This document shows positions 1-8,021 of a stretch of DNA of 64,000 nt, one piece after another. Source of the DNA: Actinomycetospora lemnae (GTDB lineage Bacteria; Actinomycetota; Actinomycetes; Mycobacteriales; Pseudonocardiaceae); contig NZ_JAQZAO010000009.1 in assembly GCF_028737315.1 (NCBI RefSeq), forward strand, positions 124,001 to 188,000, written 5' to 3'. A program made the translations under genes and the position numbers. Below the pieces are notes generated by a model that was not told where the DNA came from, ran no database searches, and was given only the letters and a program-made list of their open reading frames with translations. Position 1 is the stretch's first letter. Each line of letters begins with the position of its first letter.

Positions 1-195
1 CTGACCGATCTGGAGGGGCTGACCCAGGTCGAGGCTGCCGGACGCGAGGGCGTGTCGGTCTCGGGGATGAAGTCGCGGGTGCAGCGTGGCCGGCGTCGGC
101 TGGCGGAGTTGCTCGGTCGGTGCTGCGAGCTGACTCTCGACGCGCAGGGCACGCCGATGGACTACATCCGGCCGGCTGGCTGCCGGTGTGGCTGA
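1..195 (+). CDS. C-terminal end of an ECF sigma factor, SigZ-like (5' truncated by the window)
   Basis: The open frame enters from the left edge and stops with TGA at 193-195, leaving 64 residues. It reads as sigma region 4: a helix-turn-helix with GLTQVEAA followed by SVSGMKSRVQRGRRRLAELL, the usual DNA-contact helix of ECF factors. The Cys-containing tail (RCCELTL and GCRCG) resembles SigZ-type sigma factors, where it is a plausible metal or redox sensor. It would recruit RNA polymerase to target promoters. It lies just upstream of, and convergent with, the CadI gene, so a link to metal stress is an inference only. The N-terminal part, including region 2, is outside the window. Confidence 0.75.
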   Translation: MTDLEGLTQVEAAGREGVSVSGMKSRVQRGRRRLAELLGRCCELTLDAQGTPMDYIRPAGCRCG

Positions 196-241
196 ACCCC
201 GGACCGGGGTCCGCTGACGGCGGGACCCCGACCCGGTGCCG

Positions 242-706
242 TCAGCTACAGCACATTCCACCGGCAGCGGCGGCCTTCGCCTCGCACGCAACCGCACACA
301 CCGACGTCGACTCCCCCTCGGGATTGGCCGCCAAGTCGTCGGTGACCGCGTAGTACTCCCACCAGCCGGTGGGTGTGTCCGGAGCGGTGACGAACACCTT
401 GTCCTGCACCGCGTGGCAGCACACGTCCTGCTCGGCCAGCGTCGCCTCGAGCCCGGCGCCGCGGAAGCGGGTCAACGCCGCAGTGACCTCTTCGGGAGTC
501 TGGGCCTCGACCCCGAGGTGATTGAGGTGCTCTCCGTCTCCCGGCTTCTCGATCAGCACCAGCTTCAGGGGCGGGTCCTCGACGGCGAAGTTCGCGTAGC
601 CCTCGCGCCGCTTGTGCGGCGGCACGCCGAACAGCGCCGTGTAGAAGGTCGTCGCGGCTGCGAGGTCGGTGACGTTGAGCGCGAGCTGGACGCGGGTGGT
701 GGTCAT
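242..706 (-). CDS. cadI: ArsI/CadI-family vicinal-oxygen-chelate enzyme (metal or organoarsenical resistance)
   Basis: This 154-residue protein follows mycobacterial CadI closely in pattern: RVQLALNVTDL at the start, YANFAVEDPPLKLVL in the first half, LNHLGVE, then a vicinal cysteine pair in QDVCCHAVQDKV, and WWEYYAV near the end. ArsI enzymes of this family are Fe(II)-dependent C-As lyases using a vicinal Cys pair plus His and Glu ligands; NHLGVE and WWEYYAV supply candidate His and Glu ligands. CadI was named for cadmium induction. The C-terminal tail carries extra cysteines (VCAVACEA and GMCCS), possibly for metal binding. ATG start at 706. Substrate (methylarsenite or cadmium response) cannot be told from sequence. 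Confidence 0.85.
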   Translation of the reverse strand: MTTTRVQLALNVTDLAAATTFYTALFGVPPHKRREGYANFAVEDPPLKLVLIEKPGDGEHLNHLGVEAQTPEEVTAALTRFRGAGLEATLAEQDVCCHAVQDKVFVTAPDTPTGWWEYYAVTDDLAANPEGESTSVCAVACEAKAAAAGGMCCS

Positions 707-871
707 GGTCGGGCCTCCCTAGTCTCCGGCACCTGGCCGGGTCGCCCCTGTTGGGTCCCGGCGCCGTGGTGCACCGCTACTGACGGCAGGACGGGGCGAG
801 GGACGCAGCTGCGTCCTCCGCTGAGGGTCGTCGTCAGTACCGGCATCACAGGACGTTTCGGAGGTTCCGCG

Positions 872-1615
872 ATGGACGGACAGCTGCAGGTCATGCCGGA
901 GGACTGGAGTCGGGCGATGGCCATCGTCGCCCACCCCGACGACCTGGAGTACGGCGCGGCCAGCGCGATCGCGCGTTGGACCCGGGCCGGCCGGTCGGTC
1001 GCCTACGTCATCGTCACCGACGGCGAGGCCGGGATCGACGGTCTCGACCCGATCGAGGCTGGGCCGGTGCGGCAGAAGGAGCAGGTCGCGAGTGCCGCAC
1101 TCGTCGGGGTGGACGACGTGGCCTTCCTCGGACACCGCGATGGCGTTGTCGAGGGTGGCCTGGACCTGCGCCGCGACATCGCCCGCGAGATTCGCCGGTT
1201 CCGTCCGGAGGTGCTGGTCACCGCGACCTTCGAGTTGACCTACGGCATGGGCGGCGGGCAGCACATCCTGAACCAGGCCGATCACCGGACCGTCGGCGTC
1301 GCGGTGCTGGACGCCGCGCGCGACGCCGGCAACCGGTGGATCTTCTCGGAGTTGCTCGATGAGGGCTACGCGCCGTGGGACGGGGTGCGCCACGTCTACG
1401 TGATGGGCGCGAACGAGCCCACTCACGCGGTCGACGTCACCGACGCCCTCGAGCCCGGGGTGGCCTCGCTCCGTGCGCACGAGGCGTACCTGCGTGGGCT
1501 GGGCCGCGACTTCGACCCCGAGACGTTCGTGCGGGGCATGACGGCGATGGCCGGGCCGGCCCTCGGCGTTCCGCACGCCGTCGCGTTCGCCCAGATACAG
1601 CTCCAGGGCGTGTGA
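872..1615 (+). CDS. PIG-L/LmbE family zinc deacetylase
   Basis: The protein is 247 residues long. The family signature AIVAHPDDLEYG is at about residue 21 and a downstream NQADHRTVGVAVLDA segment supplies the second metal-binding His. In this family (MshB, Mca and relatives) zinc-bound HxxD/E..H centres cleave N-acetyl groups or amide bonds of GlcNAc-inositol or mycothiol conjugates. I chose ATG 872, about 165 bases after the divergent CadI start, because the open frame upstream covers the CadI gene on the other strand. Its place among thiol-linked metal resistance genes makes a mycothiol-conjugate role attractive, but that is inference. It ends 30 bases before the end of the convergent ArsR-ArsN gene. 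Confidence 0.85.
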   Translation: MDGQLQVMPEDWSRAMAIVAHPDDLEYGAASAIARWTRAGRSVAYVIVTDGEAGIDGLDPIEAGPVRQKEQVASAALVGVDDVAFLGHRDGVVEGGLDLRRDIAREIRRFRPEVLVTATFELTYGMGGGQHILNQADHRTVGVAVLDAARDAGNRWIFSELLDEGYAPWDGVRHVYVMGANEPTHAVDVTDALEPGVASLRAHEAYLRGLGRDFDPETFVRGMTAMAGPALGVPHAVAFAQIQLQGV

Positions 1616-1645
1616 CGACTGCCAGGGCCACGACGCAGGGTGGCG

Positions 1646-2515
1646 TCACGCAGCCTGACCGCTGCGGCGGCGCTCGAGGAAGACGATGTCGCGCCAGACG
1701 CCGTGGTGCTGGCCGATGCGTTCGCGGACGCCGAGGGTGCGGTAGCCGGCGGAGTGGTGCAGGGCGATGGCGGCGCGGTTCTCGGTGAAGATCGTGGCCT
1801 GCAGGGTCCAGAGGCCGGCGGCGTCGGCCGCGGTGACCTGGCGGTGGATCAGTGCGCGGCCGACGCCTCGCCGTCGGTGGGCCTCGCCGACGTACACCGA
1901 GGTCTCGGCGACCCCGGAGTAGACGGGTCGGGTCGAGGTCGGGCCGGCCGCCGCCCACCCGACGACCTGGCCGTCGATCTCGGCGACCCACCGGTGGTCG
2001 GGTAGCCACGTCGCGTCGAGGGTGTCCGCGTCGGGGACCTCAGTGTCGAAGGTGGCGTCGCCGGTCGCGATGCCCTCGGCGTAGATGCGCAGGACGGCGT
2101 CCCAGTCGTTCGGCTCCATGGCGCGCACGGTGACGTCGTCGGGAACGTCGTCGGGGCAGCACGGGCGGGGTGCGAGCAGCCCCAAGACCGCGTCGGCGGC
2201 GTGCGGGAGCCCGACGCAGCAGGCGGGGTTCACGCTGACCCGGGTGGAGGTGCCCTCGCGGCGCAGGACGAGGAAGCCGGTGTCGGCGAGCTTGCGCAGG
2301 TGGTGGGAGCACGTCGCCTGGCTGATGCCCGTGAGCTCGGCGAGACGACCGACCGACACGGGCCCGGTGGCGGTCGCGACGGCGTGCAGGAGCCGCACCC
2401 GGACCGGCTCGGCGAGGCAGGCGAACCAGTGGGCGTAGGTCGCGGCATCGTCGCCCGAGAGCTGCGCGCGCGCACCCCCGGGCGAGGCGACGAGGGGCGG
2501 CGAGCTCGCGGTCAT
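1646..2515 (-). CDS. ArsR-type repressor fused to a GNAT acetyltransferase (ArsN-like)
   Basis: The 289 residues contain two domains. Residues about 25-125 are an ArsR/SmtB winged helix (LAEPVRVRLLHAV, GISQATCSHHLRKL) followed by two Cys pairs, NPACCVG and PRPCCPDD, well placed as an As(III)/Sb(III) sensor. Residues about 128-285 are a GNAT domain with the acetyl-CoA loop EAHRRRGVGRALI and the ending IFTENRAAIALHHSAGYR, the pattern of phosphinothricin acetyltransferase/ArsN1. ArsN enzymes acetylate arsinothricin or related compounds. The fusion would couple sensing and detoxification in one polypeptide. It is divergent from the flavoprotein gene, with a strong palindrome between them (2521-2572), so it probably represses both. 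ATG start at 2515. Confidence 0.9.
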   Translation of the reverse strand: MTASSPPLVASPGGARAQLSGDDAATYAHWFACLAEPVRVRLLHAVATATGPVSVGRLAELTGISQATCSHHLRKLADTGFLVLRREGTSTRVSVNPACCVGLPHAADAVLGLLAPRPCCPDDVPDDVTVRAMEPNDWDAVLRIYAEGIATGDATFDTEVPDADTLDATWLPDHRWVAEIDGQVVGWAAAGPTSTRPVYSGVAETSVYVGEAHRRRGVGRALIHRQVTAADAAGLWTLQATIFTENRAAIALHHSAGYRTLGVRERIGQHHGVWRDIVFLERRRSGQAA

Positions 2516-2520
2516 GAGCA

Positions 2521-2572
2521 GAGTCTATCGATCCTCGTCGATGGTTGCACCCATCGACGCGCCTCGATACTC
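2521..2572. promoter_or_regulatory. Nested palindromic operator between the ArsR-ArsN gene and the flavoprotein gene
   Basis: CGTCGATGG at 2536-2544 and CCATCGACG at 2551-2559 form a perfect 9-bp inverted repeat around a 6-base centre. An outer pair, GAGTCTATCGA (2521-2531) and TCGATACTC (2564-2572), extends the symmetry with a two-base bulge. A third copy of CGTCGATGG lies at 2594-2602, next to the flavoprotein start. Position between divergent genes, one an ArsR protein, makes this the likely autoregulatory operator. Confidence 0.7.
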
Positions 2573-2610
2573 TGCGGCCGTTCGATCGAAGTGCGTCGAT
2601 GGAGGCCGTG

Positions 2611-3960
2611 ATGAGCGAGACGGAACTGCCGATCGTGGTGGTCGGAGCGGGTCCGGTGGGCCTGGCGGCGGCTGCCGAGCTGCTCGAGCAGGGTCTGGAC
2701 CCGTTGGTGCTCGAGGCCGGCGAGCAGGTCGGGGCTTCGGTGCGTGCGTGGGGTCACGTGCGGCTGTTCTCGCCGTGGGAGTGGGTCGTCGACCCGGCGG
2801 CCCAGCGGCTCCTGGAGAAGGACGGCTGGACCCCGCCGGACCCGGAGACCTACCCGAACGGCGTCGAGTGGGTGGAGCGCTACCTCGCACCCCTCGCCGA
2901 GGCGCTCGGGTCGAGAGTGGTGACGGCAGCTCGGGTGATCGGCGTGGCTCGCCGCGGTCGTGATCGCGTGGTCGACGCCGGCCGCGACAGCGAGCCGCTC
3001 GTGGTGCACGTGGCCACCGACTCCGGAGAGCAGCGCATTCTCGCCCGTTCCGTCATCGACGCGTCCGGGACCTGGACCTCGGCGAACCCGCTGGGTGGCG
3101 ACGGGCTGCCCGCGGTCGGAGAGCGGGCCGTCGGCGACCGTGTGCGGGCTGGTGTTCCGGACCTGACCGTGCCGGCCGAGCGGACCCGCTACGCCGGTCG
3201 CCACATCGTGGTCGCGGGCTCCGGGCACTCGGCGCTGACCGCGCTGGCGTCCTTCGCCGACCTCGTGCACACCGAGCCGGGCACGGAGGTGTCGTGGCTG
3301 CTGCGCCGCGGCTCGTTCGGCCAGGTCTTCGGTGGAGGCGACGCCGACCAGCTCCCGGCGCGCGGCGCCCTCGGCCAGCGCGCCGCCGAGGCGGTCGACG
3401 CGGGACTGGTCACGCCGCGGTTCGGGTTCCGCACCGAGCGGGTCGAGCCCGGCGCGGACGGCACGCTCGCCCTGGTGTCCGACGACGGTCAGCGCGTCGA
3501 GGGCGTGGACGAGGTCGTGGTCCTGACCGGCTTCCGCCCGGACCTGTCGTGGCTCTCCGAGGTCCGCCTCGACCTGGATCCCACGCTGCAGGCGCCCAGG
3601 GACCTCGCTCCGCTGATCGACCCCAACGCGCACTCGTGCGGCACGGTCTACCCGCACGGGGCCGCCGAGCTCGGACAGCCCGAGCGCGGTCTCTACCTCG
3701 CGGGCATGAAGTCCTACGGCCGCGCCCCGACGTTCCTGGCCCGCACCGGCTACGAGCAGGTCCGCTCGATCGCCGCGGAGCTCGCCGGCGACCACGAGGC
3801 GGCCGCGCGGGTGGAGCTGATCCTCAACGAGACCGGGGTCTGCGGAGGCGCCGGGCTCTTCGACGCCGACACCTCCGCGGCCGAGACCGCCGCCGGCAGC
3901 GGGTGCTGTGCCGCCCCCGCCGAGCCCCTGTCCGTGACGGTCCCGAGCGCGGCCGGCTGA
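2611..3960 (+). CDS. FAD-dependent flavoprotein monooxygenase-like enzyme of arsenic operons (ArsO-like)
   Basis: The 449-residue protein opens with a Rossmann dinucleotide fold, VVVGAGPVGLAAAAEL, at about residue 9, and has a second NAD(P) site in HIVVAGSGHSALTAL near residue 200. This two-dinucleotide layout is that of flavin monooxygenases and of the flavoproteins often found in ars loci. The C-terminus carries Cys residues (GVCGGAG, GCCAAPAE), which might bind arsenite. ATG 2611 was chosen because GGAGG lies at 2601-2605. Earlier in-frame ATG codons lie inside the operator. It is followed closely by an MFS gene and probably cotranscribed. The oxidised substrate (methylarsenite or similar) is unknown. 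Confidence 0.8.
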   Translation: MSETELPIVVVGAGPVGLAAAAELLEQGLDPLVLEAGEQVGASVRAWGHVRLFSPWEWVVDPAAQRLLEKDGWTPPDPETYPNGVEWVERYLAPLAEALGSRVVTAARVIGVARRGRDRVVDAGRDSEPLVVHVATDSGEQRILARSVIDASGTWTSANPLGGDGLPAVGERAVGDRVRAGVPDLTVPAERTRYAGRHIVVAGSGHSALTALASFADLVHTEPGTEVSWLLRRGSFGQVFGGGDADQLPARGALGQRAAEAVDAGLVTPRFGFRTERVEPGADGTLALVSDDGQRVEGVDEVVVLTGFRPDLSWLSEVRLDLDPTLQAPRDLAPLIDPNAHSCGTVYPHGAAELGQPERGLYLAGMKSYGRAPTFLARTGYEQVRSIAAELAGDHEAAARVELILNETGVCGGAGLFDADTSAAETAAGSGCCAAPAEPLSVTVPSAAG

Positions 3961-3970
3961 CCCCGAGCGC

Positions 3971-5251
3971 GTGGGACCAGGCGACCAGCAGGGCGGACCC
4001 GCCCCGGCCGTGACCGACGATCCGCCGGACGACTCCGGTGGGCTGTCGCGTCGCGGCCGGTGGCGGGTGCTGCTCGTCCTCTGCCTCACCGAGATCACCA
4101 GCTGGGGCGTCCTCTACTACGCGTTCCCCGTCCTCGCGCCCACGCTCGCCGAGGACACCGGCTGGTCGATCAGCACCGTCACCGCCGCGTTCTCCGCCGG
4201 CCTGGTCGTCTCCGCGCTCGTCGGCATCCCGGTCGGGCGCTTGCTCGACCGCCGCGGGCCGCGCTGGGTGATGACCGCAGGCTCGCTGATCGGGGTCCCG
4301 GCGATCGTCGCGGTCGCCACAGCCGAGTCGCTGCCGTGGTTCTTCGCCGCGTGGCTGCTGGTCGGCGTCGCCCAGGCCGCGGTCTTCTACCCGCCGGCCT
4401 TCGCCGCGCTGACCCGCTGGTGGGGCCGCGACCGCGTCCGGGCACTTACCGCGCTCACCCTGGTCGCGGGCCTCGCGAGCACGGTGTTCGCGCCGCTGAC
4501 CGCGGCGCTGCTCGACCCGTTCGGCTGGCGCGGCACCTACCTGGTGCTCGCCGTGGTGCTCGCCGCCGTCACCGTCCCGGCGCACCTGGTCGGACTGCGC
4601 GGTCGCTGGCCCGAACCCGTCGAGGACGCCGAGACCACGCCCGTCGACGACGACGACCGCACCGCCGGGTCCATCGCCCGCAGCCGCCCGTTCGTGCTGC
4701 TCGTCGTCGCCGTCTGCCTCGGCGCCTTCACCGCGTTCGCGGTCACCGTGAACCAGGTCCCGCTGCTCATCGAGCGCGGCATGTCGACCTCCCTGGCCGC
4801 GTGGGCGCTCGGGCTCGGCGGCGTCGGGCAAGTCCTCGGACGCCTGGGCTACAGCCCGCTCACCCGCCGCACCGGCACCCGTGGCCGCGCCGTGCTGATC
4901 CTCGGACTGCTCGCTCTCACGACACTTCTGCTCGCCGTGCTGCCCGGCCCGCCGCTCGCCCTGATCGCTGCCGCGATGCTCGCCGGCGCCGCCCGCGGCA
5001 TCTACACACTCCTGCAGGCCACCGCCCTCTCCGACCGGTGGCCGGCGCGGTTCTACGGCCGGCTCAACGGCATCCTCACCGCTCCGGTGATGCTCGCCAT
5101 CGCGATCTCCCCGTGGGCCGGCAGCGCCCTGGCCGACCTGCTCGGGGGCTATCCGCCGGTATTCGTCATACTGGCTGCGGCTTCGCTCGCGGCCGCCATG
5201 TTGGCCCTCGCGACCGTGCCCGCCGCCGAGCTCAACCGTCGTCGAGCGTGA
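3971..5251 (+). CDS. Major facilitator superfamily transporter, probable metalloid or arsenical exporter
   Basis: About 426 residues with twelve likely membrane spans and the MFS inter-helix motif GRLLDRRGPRW after the second span. It starts with GTG 3971, ten bases after the flavoprotein stop; GTG 4010 in the same frame is an equally possible start. In arsenic islands MFS proteins in this position export arsenite, organoarsenicals or a modified product (ArsJ, ArsK and ArsP-like roles). This one is not close enough to name. It forms one transcription unit with the flavoprotein under the ArsR-ArsN operator. Its end overlaps the convergent DinB gene by 20 bases. Confidence 0.8.
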   Translation: MGPGDQQGGPAPAVTDDPPDDSGGLSRRGRWRVLLVLCLTEITSWGVLYYAFPVLAPTLAEDTGWSISTVTAAFSAGLVVSALVGIPVGRLLDRRGPRWVMTAGSLIGVPAIVAVATAESLPWFFAAWLLVGVAQAAVFYPPAFAALTRWWGRDRVRALTALTLVAGLASTVFAPLTAALLDPFGWRGTYLVLAVVLAAVTVPAHLVGLRGRWPEPVEDAETTPVDDDDRTAGSIARSRPFVLLVVAVCLGAFTAFAVTVNQVPLLIERGMSTSLAAWALGLGGVGQVLGRLGYSPLTRRTGTRGRAVLILGLLALTTLLLAVLPGPPLALIAAAMLAGAARGIYTLLQATALSDRWPARFYGRLNGILTAPVMLAIAISPWAGSALADLLGGYPPVFVILAAASLAAAMLALATVPAAELNRRRA

Positions 5252-5759
5252 GCTGACGGCGGTGGAACTCGAAGTGCTGGGTCGGGAAGCGGTAGAGGTC
5301 CGCGAGGGTCATGTAGTCGTGGAAGAACGGGTCCCACCGCGTGGGGTAGTGCATCCCGCGAGCCAGGGCCGCGTCCGTCTCCCCGTCCAGGCGACGATGC
5401 AGCGCCGCGATCACGCGGTCGAAGAGAGCCGTCTGCCCGCGGCGGCCGAGGGTGGACCCACCGGCCCAGGACCCGAGGAAGTTCGCGGCGTCGAAGGGCC
5501 CGGTCGCCGCGTTCAGCAGCCGCGCGTACGCCCGACCGGCACCGTCGGGCAGGCGACCGAACACCCGGACCAGGTTCATCAGCGCCCGCATGATCAGATA
5601 GCCGAGCAGCATGTGGAACAGGAGCTGCTGGTTCGTCCAGCGGGTGCCGGACGAGCCGCGGTGCAGCTCGACCTCACTCGCTCCCGCCCAGAGCTGGTGA
5701 AAGCTCGCCCGGGCCCGCTCCATCTCCTCATGGACGATCTGTCGGTCCATCCCGTGCAT
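5232..5759 (-). CDS. DinB-superfamily four-helix-bundle protein
   Basis: About 175 residues, all-helical in appearance, with scattered His residues (LLFHMLLG, MHYPTRWDPFFHDY, FPTQHFEFHRRQL) that match the three-His metal site of DinB/YfiT-like proteins. The family binds divalent metals, and some members are thiol-dependent S-transferases in mycothiol- or bacillithiol-using bacteria. ATG 5759 has GGAGG just upstream; ATG 5750 is the alternative. It is convergent with the MFS gene. A thiol transferase role is suggested by context but not shown. Confidence 0.75.
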   Translation of the reverse strand: MHGMDRQIVHEEMERARASFHQLWAGASEVELHRGSSGTRWTNQQLLFHMLLGYLIMRALMNLVRVFGRLPDGAGRAYARLLNAATGPFDAANFLGSWAGGSTLGRRGQTALFDRVIAALHRRLDGETDAALARGMHYPTRWDPFFHDYMTLADLYRFPTQHFEFHRRQLTLDDG

Positions 5760-5836
5760 GGTCCTCCGACAGGACACCCGTCGTGAAGTCATGCTTCGCG
5801 TCGATCACTACGACCGCTTCTTGGTCTACCGACGCA

Positions 5837-6241
5837 TCACGAGTTGCCTGCCGCAGCTTCGTCCAGGTCGAGGTGGCCGAGCTGGGTCATCCGCGACAGG
5901 TTGTCCTCCAGGCCCCACGCCGACGCGATCTTGCCGTCGCGCACCTCGAAGAAGTAGACCTCGGCGACTCGCTCGAACCGTTGCCCGGTGGGCGGATGTC
6001 CTTGCCATTCGCCGTGCTGCGTGCCCGAGCACAGGAAGCGCCCCACGACGGTGTCGCCTTCAGCAACGAGGGTGACGATGCGCATGTGGACGTCGGGGAA
6101 CGACGCACGGAACGGGGTGATCCACGCCTTTGCTGCGGCGGCCAGGCGCGGTGTGTAGATGTCGTCGAGGACGTCGAGGTGGCCGGCGTTCATGACTTCG
6201 TCGATGAGCCGGCGCACGACCGCCTTGTTCTGCTCGCTCAC
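5837..6241 (-). CDS. SnoaL-like ester cyclase/NTF2-fold protein
   Basis: 134 residues beginning SEQNKAVVRRLIDEVMNAG, with FPDVHMRIVTLVAEGDTVVGRF and GHPPTGQRFERVAEVYFFEVRDGKI, the standard layout of SnoaL/ester-cyclase NTF2-like proteins. These small cone-shaped proteins act as cyclases, hydrolases or unassigned binding proteins; the substrate is not predictable. GTG 6241 is preferred, with a purine-rich GAGGAAGG just upstream; GTG 6247 is possible. It follows the YnfA gene by 11 bases on the same strand, so it may be the last gene of the MerR operon. Confidence 0.8.
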   Translation of the reverse strand: MSEQNKAVVRRLIDEVMNAGHLDVLDDIYTPRLAAAAKAWITPFRASFPDVHMRIVTLVAEGDTVVGRFLCSGTQHGEWQGHPPTGQRFERVAEVYFFEVRDGKIASAWGLEDNLSRMTQLGHLDLDEAAAGNS

Positions 6242-6252
6242 CGGCACCTTCC

Positions 6253-6588
6253 TCAGACTGGTCGTGGGCCGTACATGATGACCGCGACGCCGACGAGGCA
6301 GATCAACGCGCCGATGACGTCCCAGCGGTCGGGCCGGAATCCGTCGAGCACGACCCCCCAGAGCAGCGAACCGGCCACGAATATCCCGCCGTAGGCAGCG
6401 AGGATGCGTCCAAAGTTCGCGTCGGGCTGCAGCGTCGCCACGAACCCGTAGACGCCCAGGGCGAGGACGCCGGCACCGATCCACAGCCAACCGCGGTGCT
6501 CCCGCACGCCCTGCCACACCAGCCACGCGCCGCCGATCTCGGCCAACGCCGCGAGGACGAACAGGACGACGGATCGCGCAACGGTCAC
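6253..6588 (-). CDS. YnfA-family small four-helix membrane protein
   Basis: 111 residues with four membrane spans, including [50 protein letters not shown] and [20 protein letters not shown], all in the characteristic order of YnfA (UPF0060), a small-multidrug-resistance relative. Starting at GTG 6588, the length matches the family (about 108). The start overlaps the stop of the upstream gene by four bases (GTGA), so translation is coupled. In this operon a role in metal or toxicant efflux is plausible but unproven. Confidence 0.88.
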   Translation of the reverse strand: MTVARSVVLFVLAALAEIGGAWLVWQGVREHRGWLWIGAGVLALGVYGFVATLQPDANFGRILAAYGGIFVAGSLLWGVVLDGFRPDRWDVIGALICLVGVAVIMYGPRPV

Positions 6589-6911
6589 GATGCGAGCGTA
6601 GATCGACTCGTCGACCCGTCCCGAACCTCGGCGGTGCAGCCGCACCCGGCCTCCCCGCCGCACCCGCTGTCCCGCCCGCGCCGGACCCGCACCCACCTGG
6701 GCAGCAGGATCACGAGCGCAGCGACGACCGCGAGCGCCACCGCGAGACCGGGCAGCCACCCCAGGACCCCGCTGAGCACGCCCCCACCCGCGACCAGCCC
6801 GGCGGTGGCGAGCAACGGCACCGCGCAGCACGCCGCGCACGCCACACCGGCAAGACCCGCCAGCCCCGCAGGCCAACCTCCCTGCGCGGGGCGGCCGGTT
6901 CGAGCGGTCAC
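6585..6911 (-). CDS. Small Cys-rich two-helix membrane protein, possible MerT/MerF-like metal importer
   Basis: 108 residues. A first hydrophobic segment contains [20 protein letters not shown], with a vicinal Cys pair within the membrane followed by Pro, comparable to the CC-P motif in the first helix of MerT and MerF mercury transporters. A second segment follows, then a tail ending [15 protein letters not shown] 6911 overlaps the MerR stop by four bases and the stop overlaps YnfA by four bases. Family membership is not certain: I recognise the Cys-in-membrane layout, not a full match. Confidence 0.65.
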   Translation of the reverse strand: MTARTGRPAQGGWPAGLAGLAGVACAACCAVPLLATAGLVAGGGVLSGVLGWLPGLAVALAVVAALVILLPRWVRVRRGRDSGCGGEAGCGCTAEVRDGSTSRSTLAS

Positions 6912-7348
6912 GACCGCGACCCCGAGACCGAGCCGAGCTCGACGAAGGGCAGCGGGCAACAGTCGGTCTCCGCGCAGGTCATCAGGTCGTCGCAGCCGGC
7001 GTCGAGCGCAGCGCGCAGCGTGTCGCGGATGATGGCGAGGTCAGCGAGCTTGGCCTCCACCTCGGCCAGCTTCGCCGCCGCTCGGGCCTGCAACCCGTCG
7101 CCGGCTCGGCGGCGGTGGTGATGACGGCCCGCCTCCACCAGGTCCGCGACGTCGTCGAGGGTGAACCCGAGCCGCTGCGCCGCCTTGATCACCCGCAGCA
7201 CCGTGACGGTCTCGGGCGCGTAGACCCGATGCCCACCCAGCGTGCGGTCCGGCTCGTCCAACAGCCCGCGACGTTCGTAGTAGCGCAGGGTTTGCACGTT
7301 GACCCCCGCCGCTGCGGCCAGCTCGCCCGTTCGCAGCCCCTCGCTCAC
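6908..7348 (-). CDS. MerR-family heavy-metal-responsive regulator
   Basis: 146 residues with the N-terminal winged helix [23 protein letters not shown], a central dimerisation helix rich in Ala, Lys and Glu, and a C-terminal Cys cluster (Cys 119, 125, 130 and 131 in [17 protein letters not shown]). MerR proteins twist suboptimal promoters when metal binds. The Cys-rich tail argues for a soft metal such as Hg(II), Pb(II) or Cd(II). GTG start at 7348 overlaps the upstream stop by four bases, so it is inside the operon rather than divergent, unusual for MerR. Confidence 0.85.
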   Translation of the reverse strand: MSEGLRTGELAAAAGVNVQTLRYYERRGLLDEPDRTLGGHRVYAPETVTVLRVIKAAQRLGFTLDDVADLVEAGRHHHRRRAGDGLQARAAAKLAEVEAKLADLAIIRDTLRAALDAGCDDLMTCAETDCCPLPFVELGSVSGSRS

Positions 7349-7680
7349 GCCCGCACACCTGCCGCACGCGCCGCCTCAGCCCGCTGCTGCATCGCATCGA
7401 GCACCGCGGTCTGCGACTCCGGAACCCGCACCTCCAACGCCGTCTCGACGTCGGACGGAGCCAGGTCGAAGGAGAAGAACGAGCAGCACCCGGTCTCCCG
7501 GGCGACCAGCTCCCGCGTCACCGACACCGTCTCGGCACCGGCCGGCAGGTGCACCCGCAGCCTGGTGCGGTCGACGCGCTCGGCCGGCCGCACCGCGCTC
7601 GCGAACAGGTCGTCGAACTCCGCCACCCGCAACGGCTGCTCCACCGTCGGCAACGTGCACGACTCCGGAACCCACGTCAT
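7345..7680 (-). CDS. Unrecognised 111-residue protein, first gene of the MerR operon
   Basis: Starts at ATG 7680 with MTWVPESCTLP. The central part reads RTRLRVHLPAGAETVSVTRELVARETGCCSFFSFDL, then a predicted Ala-rich helix. The vicinal Cys pair in ETGCCSFF and a lone early Cys suggest thiol metal binding or chemistry. I do not recognise a named family. It is the promoter-proximal gene of a four- or five-gene unit linked by GTGA overlaps, with MerR, a Cys-rich membrane protein and YnfA downstream, so it likely acts in the same soft-metal response. Confidence 0.75.
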   Translation of the reverse strand: MTWVPESCTLPTVEQPLRVAEFDDLFASAVRPAERVDRTRLRVHLPAGAETVSVTRELVARETGCCSFFSFDLAPSDVETALEVRVPESQTAVLDAMQQRAEAARAAGVRA

Positions 7681-7828
7681 CGCTCTCACCCTCGTCCTCC
7701 GGCGCCATGCCCAGCGCCACACCGACGACGGTAAGCCCGTACTTGGGTACCGGTTGCAAGTGTCAGCTCGGCCTCGGACAGCGCGGGCTGGAGAGGAGCG
7801 ACGGGGCGAAAGGTTAGGGCTCCGGAGC

Positions 7829-7991
7829 TCAATGGATGGTCCCGGCCGCCCGGACGGGTTCGCTGAGCAGCACGGGCGCAGCCACCCTGCGTACGCAGCC
7901 AGGCCTGGGTGCCCATCTGGACCGCATCCCAGGGCGACCCGAGCGGCGGGGTGTAGGAGCGGTTCAGCTCGCCAACGTCGTCGACGCTCAT
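7829..7991 (-). pseudogene. 3' remnant of an FAD-dependent disulfide oxidoreductase, with a frameshift
   Basis: Reading on the minus strand from 7991, the segment gives SYTPPLGSPWDAVQMGTQAW, the end of the dimerisation domain of a CoA-disulfide-reductase-like enzyme. After RTQGG the homologous ending (APVLLSEPVRAAG) continues one base out of frame to a stop at 7829. The DNA closely matches 9080-9245, where a longer decayed copy lies in the same orientation. No 5' part is present here. Confidence 0.75.
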
Positions 7992-8021
7992 GCTGAGGGC
8001 TCGAAGCCGCGGGCCGCGAGG

